Shown piece after piece: positions 54,806 through 64,000 of a stretch of 64,000 nucleotides of DNA (within the stretch, counting starts at the first letter, position 1; each line of letters starts with the position of its first letter). The position numbers and the translations under genes were made by a program. This stretch comes from Yersinia aleksiciae (GTDB lineage: Bacteria > Pseudomonadota > Gammaproteobacteria > Enterobacterales > Enterobacteriaceae): contig NZ_CP011975.1 of NCBI RefSeq assembly GCF_001047675.1, positions 2,272,073 through 2,336,072 on the forward strand, in the 5' to 3' direction. The notes beneath the pieces were generated by a model. It was not told where the DNA came from. It did not search any database and was given only the letters and a program-made list of their open reading frames with translations.

Positions 54806-54907
54806 AACCGCTTAATAATACAAACTACCGCTTAACCAGATCGCTGATATTTCTCTTAGGCGTCAGGCGTATGTTAACGCCTGACAAATTCCCTGGAGAG
54901 AATGCTC

Positions 54908-56719
54908 ATGCAACATGCGATTACCTTTGTTATCGCGTCCGCGTGTATCCTGACAATCTGCTACCGTTTATACGGTATCTTTTTTGTTCGTAAGGTACTG
55001 CGGGTCGATGACAGTGAAGTAACACCTTCCCACACCTTTGAAGATGGTAAAGATTACGTTCCGACTAAAAAATGGGTGAACTTTGGTAGCCACTTTGCAG
55101 CAATCGCTGCGGCTGGTCCCTTGGTTGGCCCTGTGCTGGCAGCCCAATACGGCTATTTACCCGGCTTCCTGTGGCTACTGATCGGTTGTGTTATCGGCGG
55201 TGCCGTTCACGATACCGTGGTTCTGTTTGCGTCGATGAGACATCAAGGGAAATCCCTGTCTGAAGTCGCTAAATCAGAACTTGGTCCGGTCGCTGGCTGG
55301 TGCACCGGTCTTGCAATGCTGTTCATTATCACTATCACCATGGCCGGGTTATCGATGGTTGTGGTACATGCCTTGGAACGTAACCCTTGGGGTACTTTCG
55401 CGGTATTCATGACAATCCCGATCGCTATCTGCGTAGGTTTATGGGAGCGCATGACCGGAAGCATGAAAGGGGCCTCTTATGTCGGTATCGCCGCTATTAT
55501 GGTGTGCGTATTTGTCGGCCCTTACATTGAAGGCACTTGGCTCGGCGACTGGTTAATGCTGAAAGCAGATACTGTAAGTATTATTCTGCCTATGTATGCT
55601 TTCTTTGCGACTGCCTTACCTGTTTGGATGTTATTGACTCCTCGTGGTTACCTTTCCAGTTTTATGAAAATCGGTGTGTTCGGCGCGCTGATTGTTGGTG
55701 TTGTATTTATTAACCCCGAAATTCAATTCCCAGCATTAACACAATTTATCCATGGTGGTGGCCCAGTTCTGGCAGGCCCAGTCTGGCCGTTTATCTCTAT
55801 CACCATTGCTTGTGGTGCTATTTCTGGTTTCCATGCCTTTATCGGCTCAGGGACAACGCCAAAACAGATCGACAAGTGGAGCGATATCTTACCCGTTGGC
55901 TTTGGTGCGATGCTGGCCGAATGTATGGTTGGGGTTATGGCCCTGATCGCGGCAACTTCTCTGCATCCTGCTGACTACTTTGCAATTAACTCTTCCGCCG
56001 AAGCCTGGAGCTTGCTGGGTATGGAAGTGGTTAACCTGCCACAGTTGAGCCAAGAAATTGGTCTGGATCTCTATGGCCGTACTGGTGGTGCTGTCACCTT
56101 AGCGGTTGGTATGACGGATATCTTTATTCGTGTGCCATGGTTCAGTAGCATGGCAGCTTACTTCTTCCAGTTTGTTGTTATGTTTGAAGCTGTATTTATC
56201 CTAACCGCCGTTGACTCCGGCACTCGTGTTGCCCGCTACTTACTGCAAGATTTCTTGGGTGACATCTGGGCACCACTGAAACGTACCGACTGGTTACCTG
56301 GCACCTTGGCATGTAGTGTTATCGCTTGTGCGTTATGGGGTTATCTCCTTAACTCGGGTGACATCAACTCGGTTTGGGCGCTATTCGGTGTATCTAACCA
56401 GTTAATGGCCTCTGTTGGTTTAATCATTGGTGCCACTATTATTCTGCGGTTGGCAACCAAGCGTATATATATGCTGACCTGTGTGATTCCTCTCGCTTAT
56501 CTGTTCGTGACCGTAAACTACGCGGGCTACTGGATGATCACTCACGTGTACTTCAACTCAGCAGCGAAGGGTTACAACCTGTTCAACGGCATTATCTCTA
56601 TTATCATGATGACGCTGGGTGTCATTATTCTGATATCAGCACTGAAAAAATGGCGTGAACTGTGGATTCGCAGGTCTGCCGAGATGACTGGCAATAAAGT
56701 GGTGACTGCGAACGCCTGA
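54908..56719 (+). CDS. CstA-family carbon starvation / pyruvate-type transporter
   Basis: The 603-residue inner-membrane protein has about 15 hydrophobic segments. The family block GSHFAAIAAAGPLVGPVLAAQYG lies near residue 60 and the GSGTTPKQI block near residue 325. E. coli CstA and BtsT transport pyruvate and possibly peptides. This one is shorter than those (about 700 residues) and lies elsewhere, so the substrate is uncertain. I chose ATG 54908 because GGAGAG is eight bases upstream; ATG 54902 would be too close. Confidence 0.85.
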   Translation: MQHAITFVIASACILTICYRLYGIFFVRKVLRVDDSEVTPSHTFEDGKDYVPTKKWVNFGSHFAAIAAAGPLVGPVLAAQYGYLPGFLWLLIGCVIGGAVHDTVVLFASMRHQGKSLSEVAKSELGPVAGWCTGLAMLFIITITMAGLSMVVVHALERNPWGTFAVFMTIPIAICVGLWERMTGSMKGASYVGIAAIMVCVFVGPYIEGTWLGDWLMLKADTVSIILPMYAFFATALPVWMLLTPRGYLSSFMKIGVFGALIVGVVFINPEIQFPALTQFIHGGGPVLAGPVWPFISITIACGAISGFHAFIGSGTTPKQIDKWSDILPVGFGAMLAECMVGVMALIAATSLHPADYFAINSSAEAWSLLGMEVVNLPQLSQEIGLDLYGRTGGAVTLAVGMTDIFIRVPWFSSMAAYFFQFVVMFEAVFILTAVDSGTRVARYLLQDFLGDIWAPLKRTDWLPGTLACSVIACALWGYLLNSGDINSVWALFGVSNQLMASVGLIIGATIILRLATKRIYMLTCVIPLAYLFVTVNYAGYWMITHVYFNSAAKGYNLFNGIISIIMMTLGVIILISALKKWRELWIRRSAEMTGNKVVTANA

Positions 56720-56756
56720 TATCTCTGTTTTTACTGATTCCTGCGTTAACCTATAT

Positions 56757-56790
56757 AAGCGGTCGGAATCTTCCGGCCGTTTATTATTTG
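56757..56790 (+). terminator. Terminator after the CstA-family gene
   Basis: CGGTCGG (56760-56766) pairs with CCGGCCG (56773-56779), with one T-G wobble, followed by TTTATTATTT. Confidence 0.75.
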
Positions 56791-56855
56791 TTAAGCCAAG
56801 TTAGCAATACATTGAGTATGCTAATGGTCACCTTATTAACAATAGGAAAACGCAT

Positions 56856-57386
56856 GTGACACTGAATGACATCATTACTATCACTATTGATTTTGTTCGC
56901 GAACATGAGTCATGGGCCATGCCTATCGTCTTTATTCTCGCTTTTGGTGAGTCCCTCGCCTTCCTTTCCTTACTGCTGCCTGCAACGGTTATCTTGCTTG
57001 GACTGGGGGCGCTAATTGGTGAAAGTGGTATCTCATTCTGGCCAATTTGGGCCGCCGCCTCCGCCGGTGCTTTTTTTGGCGATTGGGTCTCATACTGGGT
57101 TGGCATCCATTACAAAGACCGTGTCAGCACCCTGTGGCCACTCTCCCGCAATCCCCAGTTACTGGTGCGCGGCCATGCGTTTTTTGAGCGCTGGGGGTTC
57201 TTTGGTGCCTTTATTGGCCGCTTCTTTGGCCCATTACGCGCAGTCGTTCCTTTGGTTGCGGGCATCTGTGCCATGCCAAAATTCTATTTCCAATTAGCTA
57301 ATATCACTTCTGCCCTTATTTGGGCATTTGGCATTCTGGCCCCAGGCGCATTCGGTATTCAGTGGTTTTCTCGCTGGATAGATTAA
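56856..57386 (+). CDS. DedA family membrane protein
   Basis: The 176-residue protein has four or five hydrophobic segments and the DedA/SNARE-associated signature: FGESLAFLS near residue 30 and GRFFGPLRAVVPLVAG near residue 120. DedA proteins act in envelope lipid flipping and proton-motive-force maintenance. The start is GTG 56856, nine bases after AGGA; the overlapping ATG 56854 is out of frame and stops at once. Which DedA subgroup it belongs to is not determined. Confidence 0.85.
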   Translation: MTLNDIITITIDFVREHESWAMPIVFILAFGESLAFLSLLLPATVILLGLGALIGESGISFWPIWAAASAGAFFGDWVSYWVGIHYKDRVSTLWPLSRNPQLLVRGHAFFERWGFFGAFIGRFFGPLRAVVPLVAGICAMPKFYFQLANITSALIWAFGILAPGAFGIQWFSRWID

Positions 57387-57579
57387 GTCCATAAATGGCA
57401 TGCCGGTGGCCAACGGGTGACAGTTTTAGCCTAATCTTGCGCAAAATAGCGAGTGCTTTTTTATCTGCTTGTTATTTATGCGCACAGCTTCGCAAGACGG
57501 AATGTAACGGAAAAACACTCTGGACATCCATACAGTATCCCCTTACCTTGACTGACATTAGGTTAATGGGGAGATAACC

Positions 57580-59127
57580 GTGGATATCAGTTTATTTTAT
57601 GGGCTGGGGGGCTGCTTAATTGGCGGGCTGATAGGTTGGTTGATTGCCAGCTTGTATCAGCAGCGCAACAAAGCACAACAAGATATTGAGCGGCGATTAC
57701 TGGAGCAGACACTACAGCAAGCTCAGCAGAATACGCTGGATTTACAGGTGACCTTGCAACGTAATGAGCAGCAATTACGGCAAGATGAGTTGGAGCTGCG
57801 CAATTTGCACAGTCAACTCGCAGCCAATGCTGAAAAACTGCAACAGTTGGCTCATTGGCGTAGTGAATGTGATCAACTCAATCAAGAGTTGCGTGCTCAA
57901 AGAGAAGTGAATAGCGCCCAAGAGGCAGAGCTGCGGGAAGTGACCATTCGCCTTGAAGAGACGCGCCTGACCGCAGAAGAGAAGCAGCGTTTACTCCTTA
58001 ACAGTGAACAGCGGCTGACCACGCAATTCGAAAATCTGGCTAACCGTATTTTTGAACAGACGGGACGGCGGGCAGATGAACAAAATAAGCAGAGTTTGGA
58101 CCGCTTGTTGTTGCCCTTACGGGAACAGCTAGATGGCTTCCGCCGCCAAGTTCAGGACAGTTTTGGGCAGGAAGCTCGAGAACGCCACACGCTGACCCAT
58201 GAAATTCGTAGCCTACAACAACTCAATGCCCAAATGGCACGAGAAGCACTAAACCTCACCAAGGCTCTAAAAGGAGATAATAAAACTCAGGGGAACTGGG
58301 GCGAAGTGGTGCTGGCTAAAGTGTTGGAAGCATCAGGGCTGCGTGAAGGTTATGAGTATCAAACTCAGGTGAGTGTAAAAATTGATAGCAATAGCCGTAT
58401 GCAGCCGGATGTTATCGTCCGCTTGCCGCAGGGGAAAGATGTTGTTATTGATGCCAAAATGTCGCTGGTGGCTTATGAGCGTTACTTTAATAGTGAGGAT
58501 GATGCTGAGCGAGAAGTCGCATTGAATGAACATTTATCGTCGCTGCGTGCCCATATCAGAATGTTAGGTCGCAAGGATTATCAACAACTGCCTGGCTTAC
58601 GCTCACTGGATTATGTATTGATGTTTATCCCAGTAGAGCCTGCCTTTTTGGTGGCTATCGACCGCCAACCCGAATTGATCAGTGAGGCGCTACAGCACAA
58701 CATTATGTTGGTTAGCCCAACAACATTGCTGGTGGCTTTACGGACTATCACTAATTTATGGCGCTACGAGCATCAAAGCCAAAACGCACAACGTATCGCT
58801 GAAAGGGCCGCCAAACTCTATGACAAATTACGTTTATTTGTTGATGATATGGAGTCATTGGGGCAAAGCCTCGATAAAGCACAGCTAAGTTATCGTCAGG
58901 CAATGAACAAACTGTCGCAAGGCCGTGGTAATCTGATAGGGCAAGTTGAAGGTTTTCGCACTCTGGGGGTCGAAGTAAAACGGCCTATCAGTCCATCATT
59001 GGCAGAGAAAGCCAGCATGGAAGATCAACCAGAGGGTGATTTAGCGCTATCCGATGATGCGGAATCAGAAGCATACCCCAGTAAGACGGGTATAGATGAT
59101 CCCACACCGCTGAAGTATCAGGGTTAG
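57580..59127 (+). CDS. rmuC: DNA recombination protein RmuC
   Basis: RmuC limits inversion between short inverted repeats and has a nuclease-like fold. The 515-residue protein has one N-terminal membrane helix (GGLIGWLIASLYQQ), a Gln-rich coiled coil to about residue 160, then the conserved core (QGNWGEVVLAKVLEASGLRE, QPDVIVRLPQGKDVVIDAKM). The GTG start follows GGGGAG. The acidic C-terminal tail is not conserved with E. coli. Confidence 0.94.
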   Translation: MDISLFYGLGGCLIGGLIGWLIASLYQQRNKAQQDIERRLLEQTLQQAQQNTLDLQVTLQRNEQQLRQDELELRNLHSQLAANAEKLQQLAHWRSECDQLNQELRAQREVNSAQEAELREVTIRLEETRLTAEEKQRLLLNSEQRLTTQFENLANRIFEQTGRRADEQNKQSLDRLLLPLREQLDGFRRQVQDSFGQEARERHTLTHEIRSLQQLNAQMAREALNLTKALKGDNKTQGNWGEVVLAKVLEASGLREGYEYQTQVSVKIDSNSRMQPDVIVRLPQGKDVVIDAKMSLVAYERYFNSEDDAEREVALNEHLSSLRAHIRMLGRKDYQQLPGLRSLDYVLMFIPVEPAFLVAIDRQPELISEALQHNIMLVSPTTLLVALRTITNLWRYEHQSQNAQRIAERAAKLYDKLRLFVDDMESLGQSLDKAQLSYRQAMNKLSQGRGNLIGQVEGFRTLGVEVKRPISPSLAEKASMEDQPEGDLALSDDAESEAYPSKTGIDDPTPLKYQG

Positions 59128-59260
59128 TTGCATGCTCCTCTTCTAAAGGATGTCGAGAAGACTGCGGTTAAGTAGTCGCCTTAATGCCAGGTGAAGTGGG
59201 GCTTTCATTGGAGTTCTGGTACACTTCCTCGAAAGATTGACTGAAAAGCAGGCATAAAAA

Positions 59261-60016
59261 ATGGTAGATCAGGAGAAGGAAACCACTCATTTTGGTTTCC
59301 GCACCGTAGCCAAAGAAAAAAAAGAAGGCATGGTGGCAGAAGTTTTTCATTCCGTAGCCGCTAAATACGATCTGATGAATGACCTGATGTCGTTCGGCGT
59401 TCACCGTATTTGGAAGCGTTTTACCATTGACTGTAGCGGTGTCCGTCGCGGTCAGCGGGTATTAGATCTAGCTGGTGGCACTGGAGATTTGACGGCCAAG
59501 TTCTCTCGCCTTGTAGGTGAGCAAGGTGAAGTGGTTCTAGCTGATATCAATGAATCTATGTTGCGTATGGGCCGTGAAAAGCTGCGTGACAAAGGTATTG
59601 TTGGTAATGTCAGCTATGTGCAGGCCAATGCTGAGGCACTACCTTTCCCTGATAATTACTTTGATTGCATTACTATTTCATTTGGTTTGAGAAATGTCAC
59701 CGAAAAAGAAAAAGCGCTGCGTTCAATGTTTCGAGTCTTAAAACCCGGTGGTCGTTTACTCGTTCTTGAATTCTCCAAACCGCTTTTGGAGCCTTTGAGC
59801 AAAGCCTATGATGCTTACTCCTTCCATATCTTGCCCAAAATTGGTGAGCTTGTGGCTCAGGATTCTGAAAGTTACCGTTATTTGGCGGAATCTATTCGGA
59901 TGCACCCTGATCAAGAAACACTCAAAGGCATGATGATTGATGCTGGGTTCGAAAACGTAACTTATTCCAATTTAACCGGTGGCATTGTTGCCTTACATCG
60001 GGGCTTTAAGTTTTAA
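59261..60016 (+). CDS. ubiE: Ubiquinone/menaquinone C-methyltransferase UbiE
   Basis: UbiE performs the C-methylation step in ubiquinone and menaquinone synthesis. The 251-residue class I methyltransferase has [20 protein letters not shown], the [20 protein letters not shown] block and [14 protein letters not shown]. It heads ubiE-ubiJ-ubiB, with ubiJ starting 13 bases after the stop. Confidence 0.97.
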   Translation: MVDQEKETTHFGFRTVAKEKKEGMVAEVFHSVAAKYDLMNDLMSFGVHRIWKRFTIDCSGVRRGQRVLDLAGGTGDLTAKFSRLVGEQGEVVLADINESMLRMGREKLRDKGIVGNVSYVQANAEALPFPDNYFDCITISFGLRNVTEKEKALRSMFRVLKPGGRLLVLEFSKPLLEPLSKAYDAYSFHILPKIGELVAQDSESYRYLAESIRMHPDQETLKGMMIDAGFENVTYSNLTGGIVALHRGFKF

Positions 60017-60029
60017 CAGGAATATGGAT

Positions 60030-60683
60030 ATGCCGCTAAGAACACTGTTATTTAAGCCATTTTCATTAAAACCAAGACGGTTGTCGCCACTCGTAACAGC
60101 CACTATAGAAACATCATTAAATAGTGTGCTATTTCGCGATAAGAGTATGAAAGCTGCGCGTTTACGTTTGGTGGGGAAGGTCTTGCGTATCGAACTACGT
60201 GAGATGAGCTTTCCTTTGCTACTCATATTCAGCGAACGACAGGTGGATGTTTTAAGTCAATGGGATGGTGATGCGGACTGCATAGTAAAAACGGAAGTTG
60301 CTGTGTTGGCAAAACTGCGTGATCGGCAGCAACTTTCACCTCTAATGCGTAGTGGTGAACTGATCGTCGAAGGTGACATTCAGGTCGTTCAACAACTTGT
60401 TGCTCTTTTGGACCTCGCTGAGTGGGATCCTGCTGAATGGCTGGCACCCTATATCGGTGATATTGCAGCAGAAACCATTGGGCAGGTGGTACATAAGAGT
60501 AGCCATTTTTTCCGTGAGCAATTGCGACAGCAGAAACACTATCTTGCTGAAGCGATAACTGAAGAATGGAAAATGGCTCCAGCGCCACTGGAAGTGGTGT
60601 GGTTTAACGAAGAAGTTGATGCCACAGCCCGAGCGACTGAGGCTTTGAGTGCCAGATTGGCAACCATGGAGACAAAACAATGA
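60030..60683 (+). CDS. ubiJ: Ubiquinone biosynthesis accessory factor UbiJ
   Basis: UbiJ carries an SCP2-type lipid-binding domain and helps organise the ubiquinone synthesis complex. The 217-residue protein aligns with E. coli UbiJ from [13 protein letters not shown] on, including [12 protein letters not shown] and [18 protein letters not shown] chose ATG 60030 with AGGA eight bases upstream. This gives a basic N-terminal extension of about 15 residues relative to E. coli. In E. coli the 3' part of this gene also encodes the sRNA EsrE; I did not test that here. Confidence 0.9.
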   Translation: MPLRTLLFKPFSLKPRRLSPLVTATIETSLNSVLFRDKSMKAARLRLVGKVLRIELREMSFPLLLIFSERQVDVLSQWDGDADCIVKTEVAVLAKLRDRQQLSPLMRSGELIVEGDIQVVQQLVALLDLAEWDPAEWLAPYIGDIAAETIGQVVHKSSHFFREQLRQQKHYLAEAITEEWKMAPAPLEVVWFNEEVDATARATEALSARLATMETKQ

Positions 60684-62311
60684 CGCCAGGAGAACTTCGG
60701 CGCCTGTATCTAATTATTCGGGTTTTCTTGAGCTATGGGCTGGATGAATTAATCCCGAAAATACGTTTGACGCTACCACTACGCATTGGTCGTTATCTGT
60801 TTTTCTGGCTGCCAAATCGCCATAAAGAGATGCCTTTGGGTGAGCGCTTACGCCTTGCCTTGCAAGAATTAGGACCAGTCTGGATCAAGTTTGGTCAGAT
60901 GATGTCCACCCGCCGAGATCTCTTTCCACCGACAATAGCCGATCAACTTGCAATGTTACAGGATCGGGTTGCTCCCTTTGATGGCGCACTTGCCAGAAAG
61001 CACATTGAAATCGCGATGGGTGGGCCTTTAGAAACATGGTTTGACGATTTTGACCAGCAAGCACTGGCTTCCGCTTCTATTGCTCAAGTACACACCGCGC
61101 GCTTAAAGCATAACGGTCAGGAAGTGGTGCTTAAAGTTATTCGCCCTGATATCTTGCCGATTATCAAGGCTGACGTGCGCTTGATGTACCGTTTGGCAGG
61201 CTGGGTCCCCAAACTTCTACCCGATGGACGTAGATTGCGTCCACGCGAAGTGGTGCGTGAATACGAAAAAACACTGCTTGATGAGCTAAACCTGCTGCGT
61301 GAAGCGGCTAACGCCATTCAATTGCGCCGTAATTTTGAAAACAGTCCCATGCTCTATATCCCCGAAGTCTATTCAGACTATTGCCGGGAAAGTGTCTTGG
61401 TGATGGAGCGGATTTACGGCATCCCAGTATCTGATATTGCTGCTTTGGAAGCTCAAGGCACAAATATGAAACTGCTGGCTGAGCGCGGGGTTCAAGTCTT
61501 CTTCACTCAGGTTTTCCGCGACAGTTTTTTCCATGCAGATATGCATCCAGGGAATATTTTTGTCAGCTATGAGCATCCTCATGATCCACTTTATATCGGC
61601 ATTGACTGCGGTATCGTCGGCTCACTGAATAAAGCGGATAAGCGTTATCTTGCTGAAAACTTTATTGCTTTCTTTAACCGCGACTACCGACGGGTTGCGG
61701 AATTACATGTTGATTCAGGCTGGGTTCCCCGTGATACCAATGTTGAAGATTTCGAGTTCGCTATCCGCACTGTTTGTGAGCCTATTTTCGAAAAACCACT
61801 GGCAGAGATATCATTCGGGCATGTGCTGTTGAATCTCTTTAATACTGCGCGCCGTTTTAACATGGAAGTGCAACCGCAGCTCGTGCTGTTGCAGAAAACC
61901 TTGTTATATGTCGAAGGCTTAGGGCGTCAGTTATACCCTCAGCTTGATCTTTGGACGACGGCCAAACCTTTCCTTGAAAGTTGGCTACGGGATCAAGTCG
62001 GTCTACCGGCAGTGCTCCGTGCATTGAAAGAAAAAGCGCCTTTCTGGGCTGAAAAATTTCCTGAGTTGCCAGAACTGGTTTACGACAGCTTACAGCAGCA
62101 TAAATTATTACAACAAAGTGTGGATAAACTCACTATACAGATACAAGGGCAGCAACAACGTCAGGGACAGTCACGGTATTTGTTTGGTGTTGGCGCTACA
62201 CTATTAGTGAGCGGTACTATTTTATTCTTGGCCAATGCAGCCGAAATATCTATAGGGTTCATCGCTGCGGGAGTACTGGCTTGGTTCGTTGGTTGGCGAC
62301 GTACTCGTTAA
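60680..62311 (+). CDS. ubiB: Ubiquinone biosynthesis atypical kinase UbiB
   Basis: UbiB is an ADCK-family atypical kinase/ATPase required for ubiquinone synthesis. The 543-residue protein has the family KxGQ motif in [13 protein letters not shown], the A-rich loop [11 protein letters not shown], the catalytic [11 protein letters not shown] and IGIDCGIVG metal site, and two C-terminal membrane helices (about residues 500-540). Its ATG overlaps the ubiJ stop. Confidence 0.97.
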   Translation: MTPGELRRLYLIIRVFLSYGLDELIPKIRLTLPLRIGRYLFFWLPNRHKEMPLGERLRLALQELGPVWIKFGQMMSTRRDLFPPTIADQLAMLQDRVAPFDGALARKHIEIAMGGPLETWFDDFDQQALASASIAQVHTARLKHNGQEVVLKVIRPDILPIIKADVRLMYRLAGWVPKLLPDGRRLRPREVVREYEKTLLDELNLLREAANAIQLRRNFENSPMLYIPEVYSDYCRESVLVMERIYGIPVSDIAALEAQGTNMKLLAERGVQVFFTQVFRDSFFHADMHPGNIFVSYEHPHDPLYIGIDCGIVGSLNKADKRYLAENFIAFFNRDYRRVAELHVDSGWVPRDTNVEDFEFAIRTVCEPIFEKPLAEISFGHVLLNLFNTARRFNMEVQPQLVLLQKTLLYVEGLGRQLYPQLDLWTTAKPFLESWLRDQVGLPAVLRALKEKAPFWAEKFPELPELVYDSLQQHKLLQQSVDKLTIQIQGQQQRQGQSRYLFGVGATLLVSGTILFLANAAEISIGFIAAGVLAWFVGWRRTR

Positions 62312-62443
62312 AATATTTATCGCTCAAAGTGCCAGATTATGGGCTAGTTCAAAGTGCGGTAAGTTAGATTAGTATTCACAAAAGCTATATAACGTATAAT
62401 ATGGTTTTCTGTGGAATAACCCCTGTAAATAGAGGTGTATGTA

Positions 62444-62710
62444 ATGGGTGGTATAAGCATTTGGCAGTTGTTAATCATTGCCGTGATCGTCGTTCTGCTG
62501 TTTGGTACAAACAAACTGCGGACGCTGGGGTCAGATCTGGGGGCGTCTATCAAGGGCTTTAAAAAGGCCATAGGTGATGATCCACAAACCCCTCCAACGA
62601 ATGCTGACAAAACCAGCAACGATGCTGATTTTGCAAAATCAATTACTGAAAAACAGCAGCCGGTAGTCAAAGCTGAAGAAACTAAGAGTCACGACAAAGA
62701 GCAGGGATAA
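62444..62710 (+). CDS. tatA: Twin-arginine translocase subunit TatA
   Basis: TatA forms the variable-size channel of the Tat system for folded proteins. The 88-residue protein has one N-terminal membrane helix ([17 protein letters not shown]), the hinge GTNKLRTLG, an amphipathic helix with [10 protein letters not shown] and an acidic tail. ATG 62444 matches E. coli. It starts 133 bases after ubiB and so may have its own promoter. Confidence 0.97.
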   Translation: MGGISIWQLLIIAVIVVLLFGTNKLRTLGSDLGASIKGFKKAIGDDPQTPPTNADKTSNDADFAKSITEKQQPVVKAEETKSHDKEQG

Positions 62711-62713
62711 GCT

Positions 62714-63379
62714 GTGTTTGACATTGGGTTTAGTGAACTGCTACTGGTTCTTGTCATCGGTCTGGTCGTCCTTGGGCCAGAACGGTTGCCTGTGGCTGTC
62801 AGAACTGTCTCCGGCTGGATTCGTACATTGCGTTCACTTGCAGCCACAGTGCAAAACGAATTGGCACAAGAGCTTAAGGTACAAGAGTTACAAGATAGCT
62901 TGAAGAAAGTTGAACAGGCTGGCTTGCAAAACCTGACACCTGAGCTGAAAGCTTCAATGGATGAACTCAAAGAAGCCGCTGAAGCGCTGAAGCGCTCTTA
63001 TCAATCTGATACAAGCTCGGAAGCGCCGCATACGATCCATAATCCATTGGTGACTGAGCCTGAAGCTATTCATGATGGAGTCACACCGGCTGAGTCAGCA
63101 ACTCAAGCTTCGGCGTCACCGCAAGTACTGGAGATGAGTGATGCGAGTATGCCGTTAGAAACTAAGCCTGCGGTTGAGACGGCGTCTGATAGTGTTGAGA
63201 AACCGGTTGTTCAGGTTGAGGTATTTACTAAGCCTATTCACACTGTAGGCGGTGATCCCGTGCCTGTTACTAAGGCAAACGTAACCAGCAAGATACAATC
63301 TGCCACAATTGACTCCCATAGCACTGACTCACTCAGCGCTGACCAACCTCGAACTCACCAACCTGGCGGCGATCGGTAA
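62714..63379 (+). CDS. tatB: Twin-arginine translocase subunit TatB
   Basis: TatB works with TatC as the signal-peptide receptor. The 221-residue protein starts with GTG, as in E. coli, and has [20 protein letters not shown] as its membrane helix, then [12 protein letters not shown] and a long amphipathic helix. The Pro/Ser/Thr-rich tail is longer than in E. coli. It starts 3 bases after tatA. Confidence 0.97.
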   Translation: MFDIGFSELLLVLVIGLVVLGPERLPVAVRTVSGWIRTLRSLAATVQNELAQELKVQELQDSLKKVEQAGLQNLTPELKASMDELKEAAEALKRSYQSDTSSEAPHTIHNPLVTEPEAIHDGVTPAESATQASASPQVLEMSDASMPLETKPAVETASDSVEKPVVQVEVFTKPIHTVGGDPVPVTKANVTSKIQSATIDSHSTDSLSADQPRTHQPGGDR

Positions 63380-63381
63380 AC

Positions 63382-64000
63382 ATGGCTGTTGATGATACCC
63401 AACCCCTTATCACACATTTGATAGAACTGCGTAAGCGGCTATTGAATTGCATAATCACTGTTTTAGTGGTTTTTTTGGTATTGGTCTTTTTTGCCAATGA
63501 TATTTATCATCTGGTTTCAGCACCCTTGATCAAACAACTGCCTGCTGGCTCCAGTATGATTGCGACCGATGTTGCATCACCTTTCTTTACCCCGATTAAG
63601 TTGACGATGATGGTCTCGGTATTTGTCTCAGCACCGATGATCCTTTATCAGGTTTGGGCATTTATTGCCCCTGCGTTGTATAAGCATGAACGCCGCTTGA
63701 TGGTTCCGCTATTGATCTCCAGTAGCTTCTTGTTCTATCTGGGTATGGCGTTTGCTTACTTTATCGTTTTCCCGCTAGCCTTTGGTTTTTTTGCCAAGAC
63801 CGCGCCAGAAAGTGTGTTGATCGCAACGGATATCACCAAGTACCTTGATTTTGTTATGGCGCTTTTTATGGCCTTTGGTATCTCTTTTGAAGTCCCGATT
63901 GCGATAATTCTCTTGTGCTGGGCAGGGGTAACAACGCCTGAGGCATTGAAGAAAAAACGTCCTTATGTGTTTGTCGGTGCTTTTGTTGTCGGCATGCTTC
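63382..64000 (+). CDS. tatC: Twin-arginine translocase subunit TatC (partial)
   Basis: TatC is the polytopic core of the Tat receptor. The visible 206 codons run off the right edge and cover about four membrane segments. The N-terminal [10 protein letters not shown] signature, the periplasmic loop [20 protein letters not shown] and the conserved [17 protein letters not shown] are present. It starts 2 bases after tatB. Confidence 0.96.
   Translation, partial: MAVDDTQPLITHLIELRKRLLNCIITVLVVFLVLVFFANDIYHLVSAPLIKQLPAGSSMIATDVASPFFTPIKLTMMVSVFVSAPMILYQVWAFIAPALYKHERRLMVPLLISSSFLFYLGMAFAYFIVFPLAFGFFAKTAPESVLIATDITKYLDFVMALFMAFGISFEVPIAIILLCWAGVTTPEALKKKRPYVFVGAFVVGML

Noticed and set aside
1-64000. 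CRISPR arrays, tRNA or rRNA genes, insertion sequences, prophage
   Set aside because: No regularly spaced repeats, no tRNA-like clover-leaf with conserved arms, and no transposase or phage protein was seen on either strand.

Overview
The window is chromosomal DNA of a gamma-proteobacterium of the order Enterobacterales. Yersinia or a close relative is the best guess. Nearly every protein is a close, full-length relative of an E. coli K-12 product. Gene order, however, differs from E. coli, and there are accessory genes: a CS1-like fimbrial operon, an orphan type III secretion chaperone and terminator-associated repeats. I cannot fix the species from sequence alone.

Layout. 1-6.6 kb: yigI (cut by the left edge), pldA, recQ, rhtC, rhtB, pldB and yigL, in the order known from E. 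coli. 6.6-13.9 kb: the glycerol-3-phosphate locus, with glpTQ on the minus strand diverging from glpABC across a promoter region that holds CRP and GlpR-like sites. 14.1-21.3 kb: dcrB, yhhQ, tusA, zntA (with a ZntR-type promoter), yhhN, a DUF1820 gene, yhhM, yhhL and rsmD. 21.5-25.9 kb: ftsYEX and rpoH. 26.0-31.8 kb: panM and the branched-chain amino acid operon livKHMGF, with only one binding protein gene. 31.9-39.8 kb: an AT-rich minus-strand chaperone-usher fimbrial operon. 40.3-45.3 kb: ugpBAECQ. 45.5-47.0 kb: an AEC-family transporter and an orphan CesT-type chaperone. 47.3-64 kb: yigM, metR, metE, ysgA, udp, a tyrosine phosphatase, a CstA-family carrier, a DedA protein, rmuC, ubiE-ubiJ-ubiB and tatABC (tatC cut by the right edge).

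How the genes fit together. Phospholipid and glycerophosphodiester salvage is over-represented: PldA and PldB deacylate phospholipids, GlpQ and UgpQ cleave glycerophosphodiesters, GlpT and UgpBAEC import the products, and GlpABC oxidises glycerol-3-phosphate. Compared with E. coli, a block of about 40 kb (glp to ugp, then the AEC and chaperone genes) lies between yigL and yigM, which are neighbours in E. coli.

The most unusual region is the fimbrial operon. It has two pilins, an usher, two chaperones, a third pilin-like gene and two tandem adhesin-like genes. Between the two adhesin genes lies a decayed copy of the 3' end of the neighbouring pilin gene, and a similar hairpin lies downstream of each. 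This records a tandem duplication. Also notable are three small repeat elements nested in terminator hairpins (13.9, 51.5 and 53.7 kb), two of them flanked by exact 22-nt copies of the terminator stem, and a PldA whose active-site Asn is replaced by Asp.
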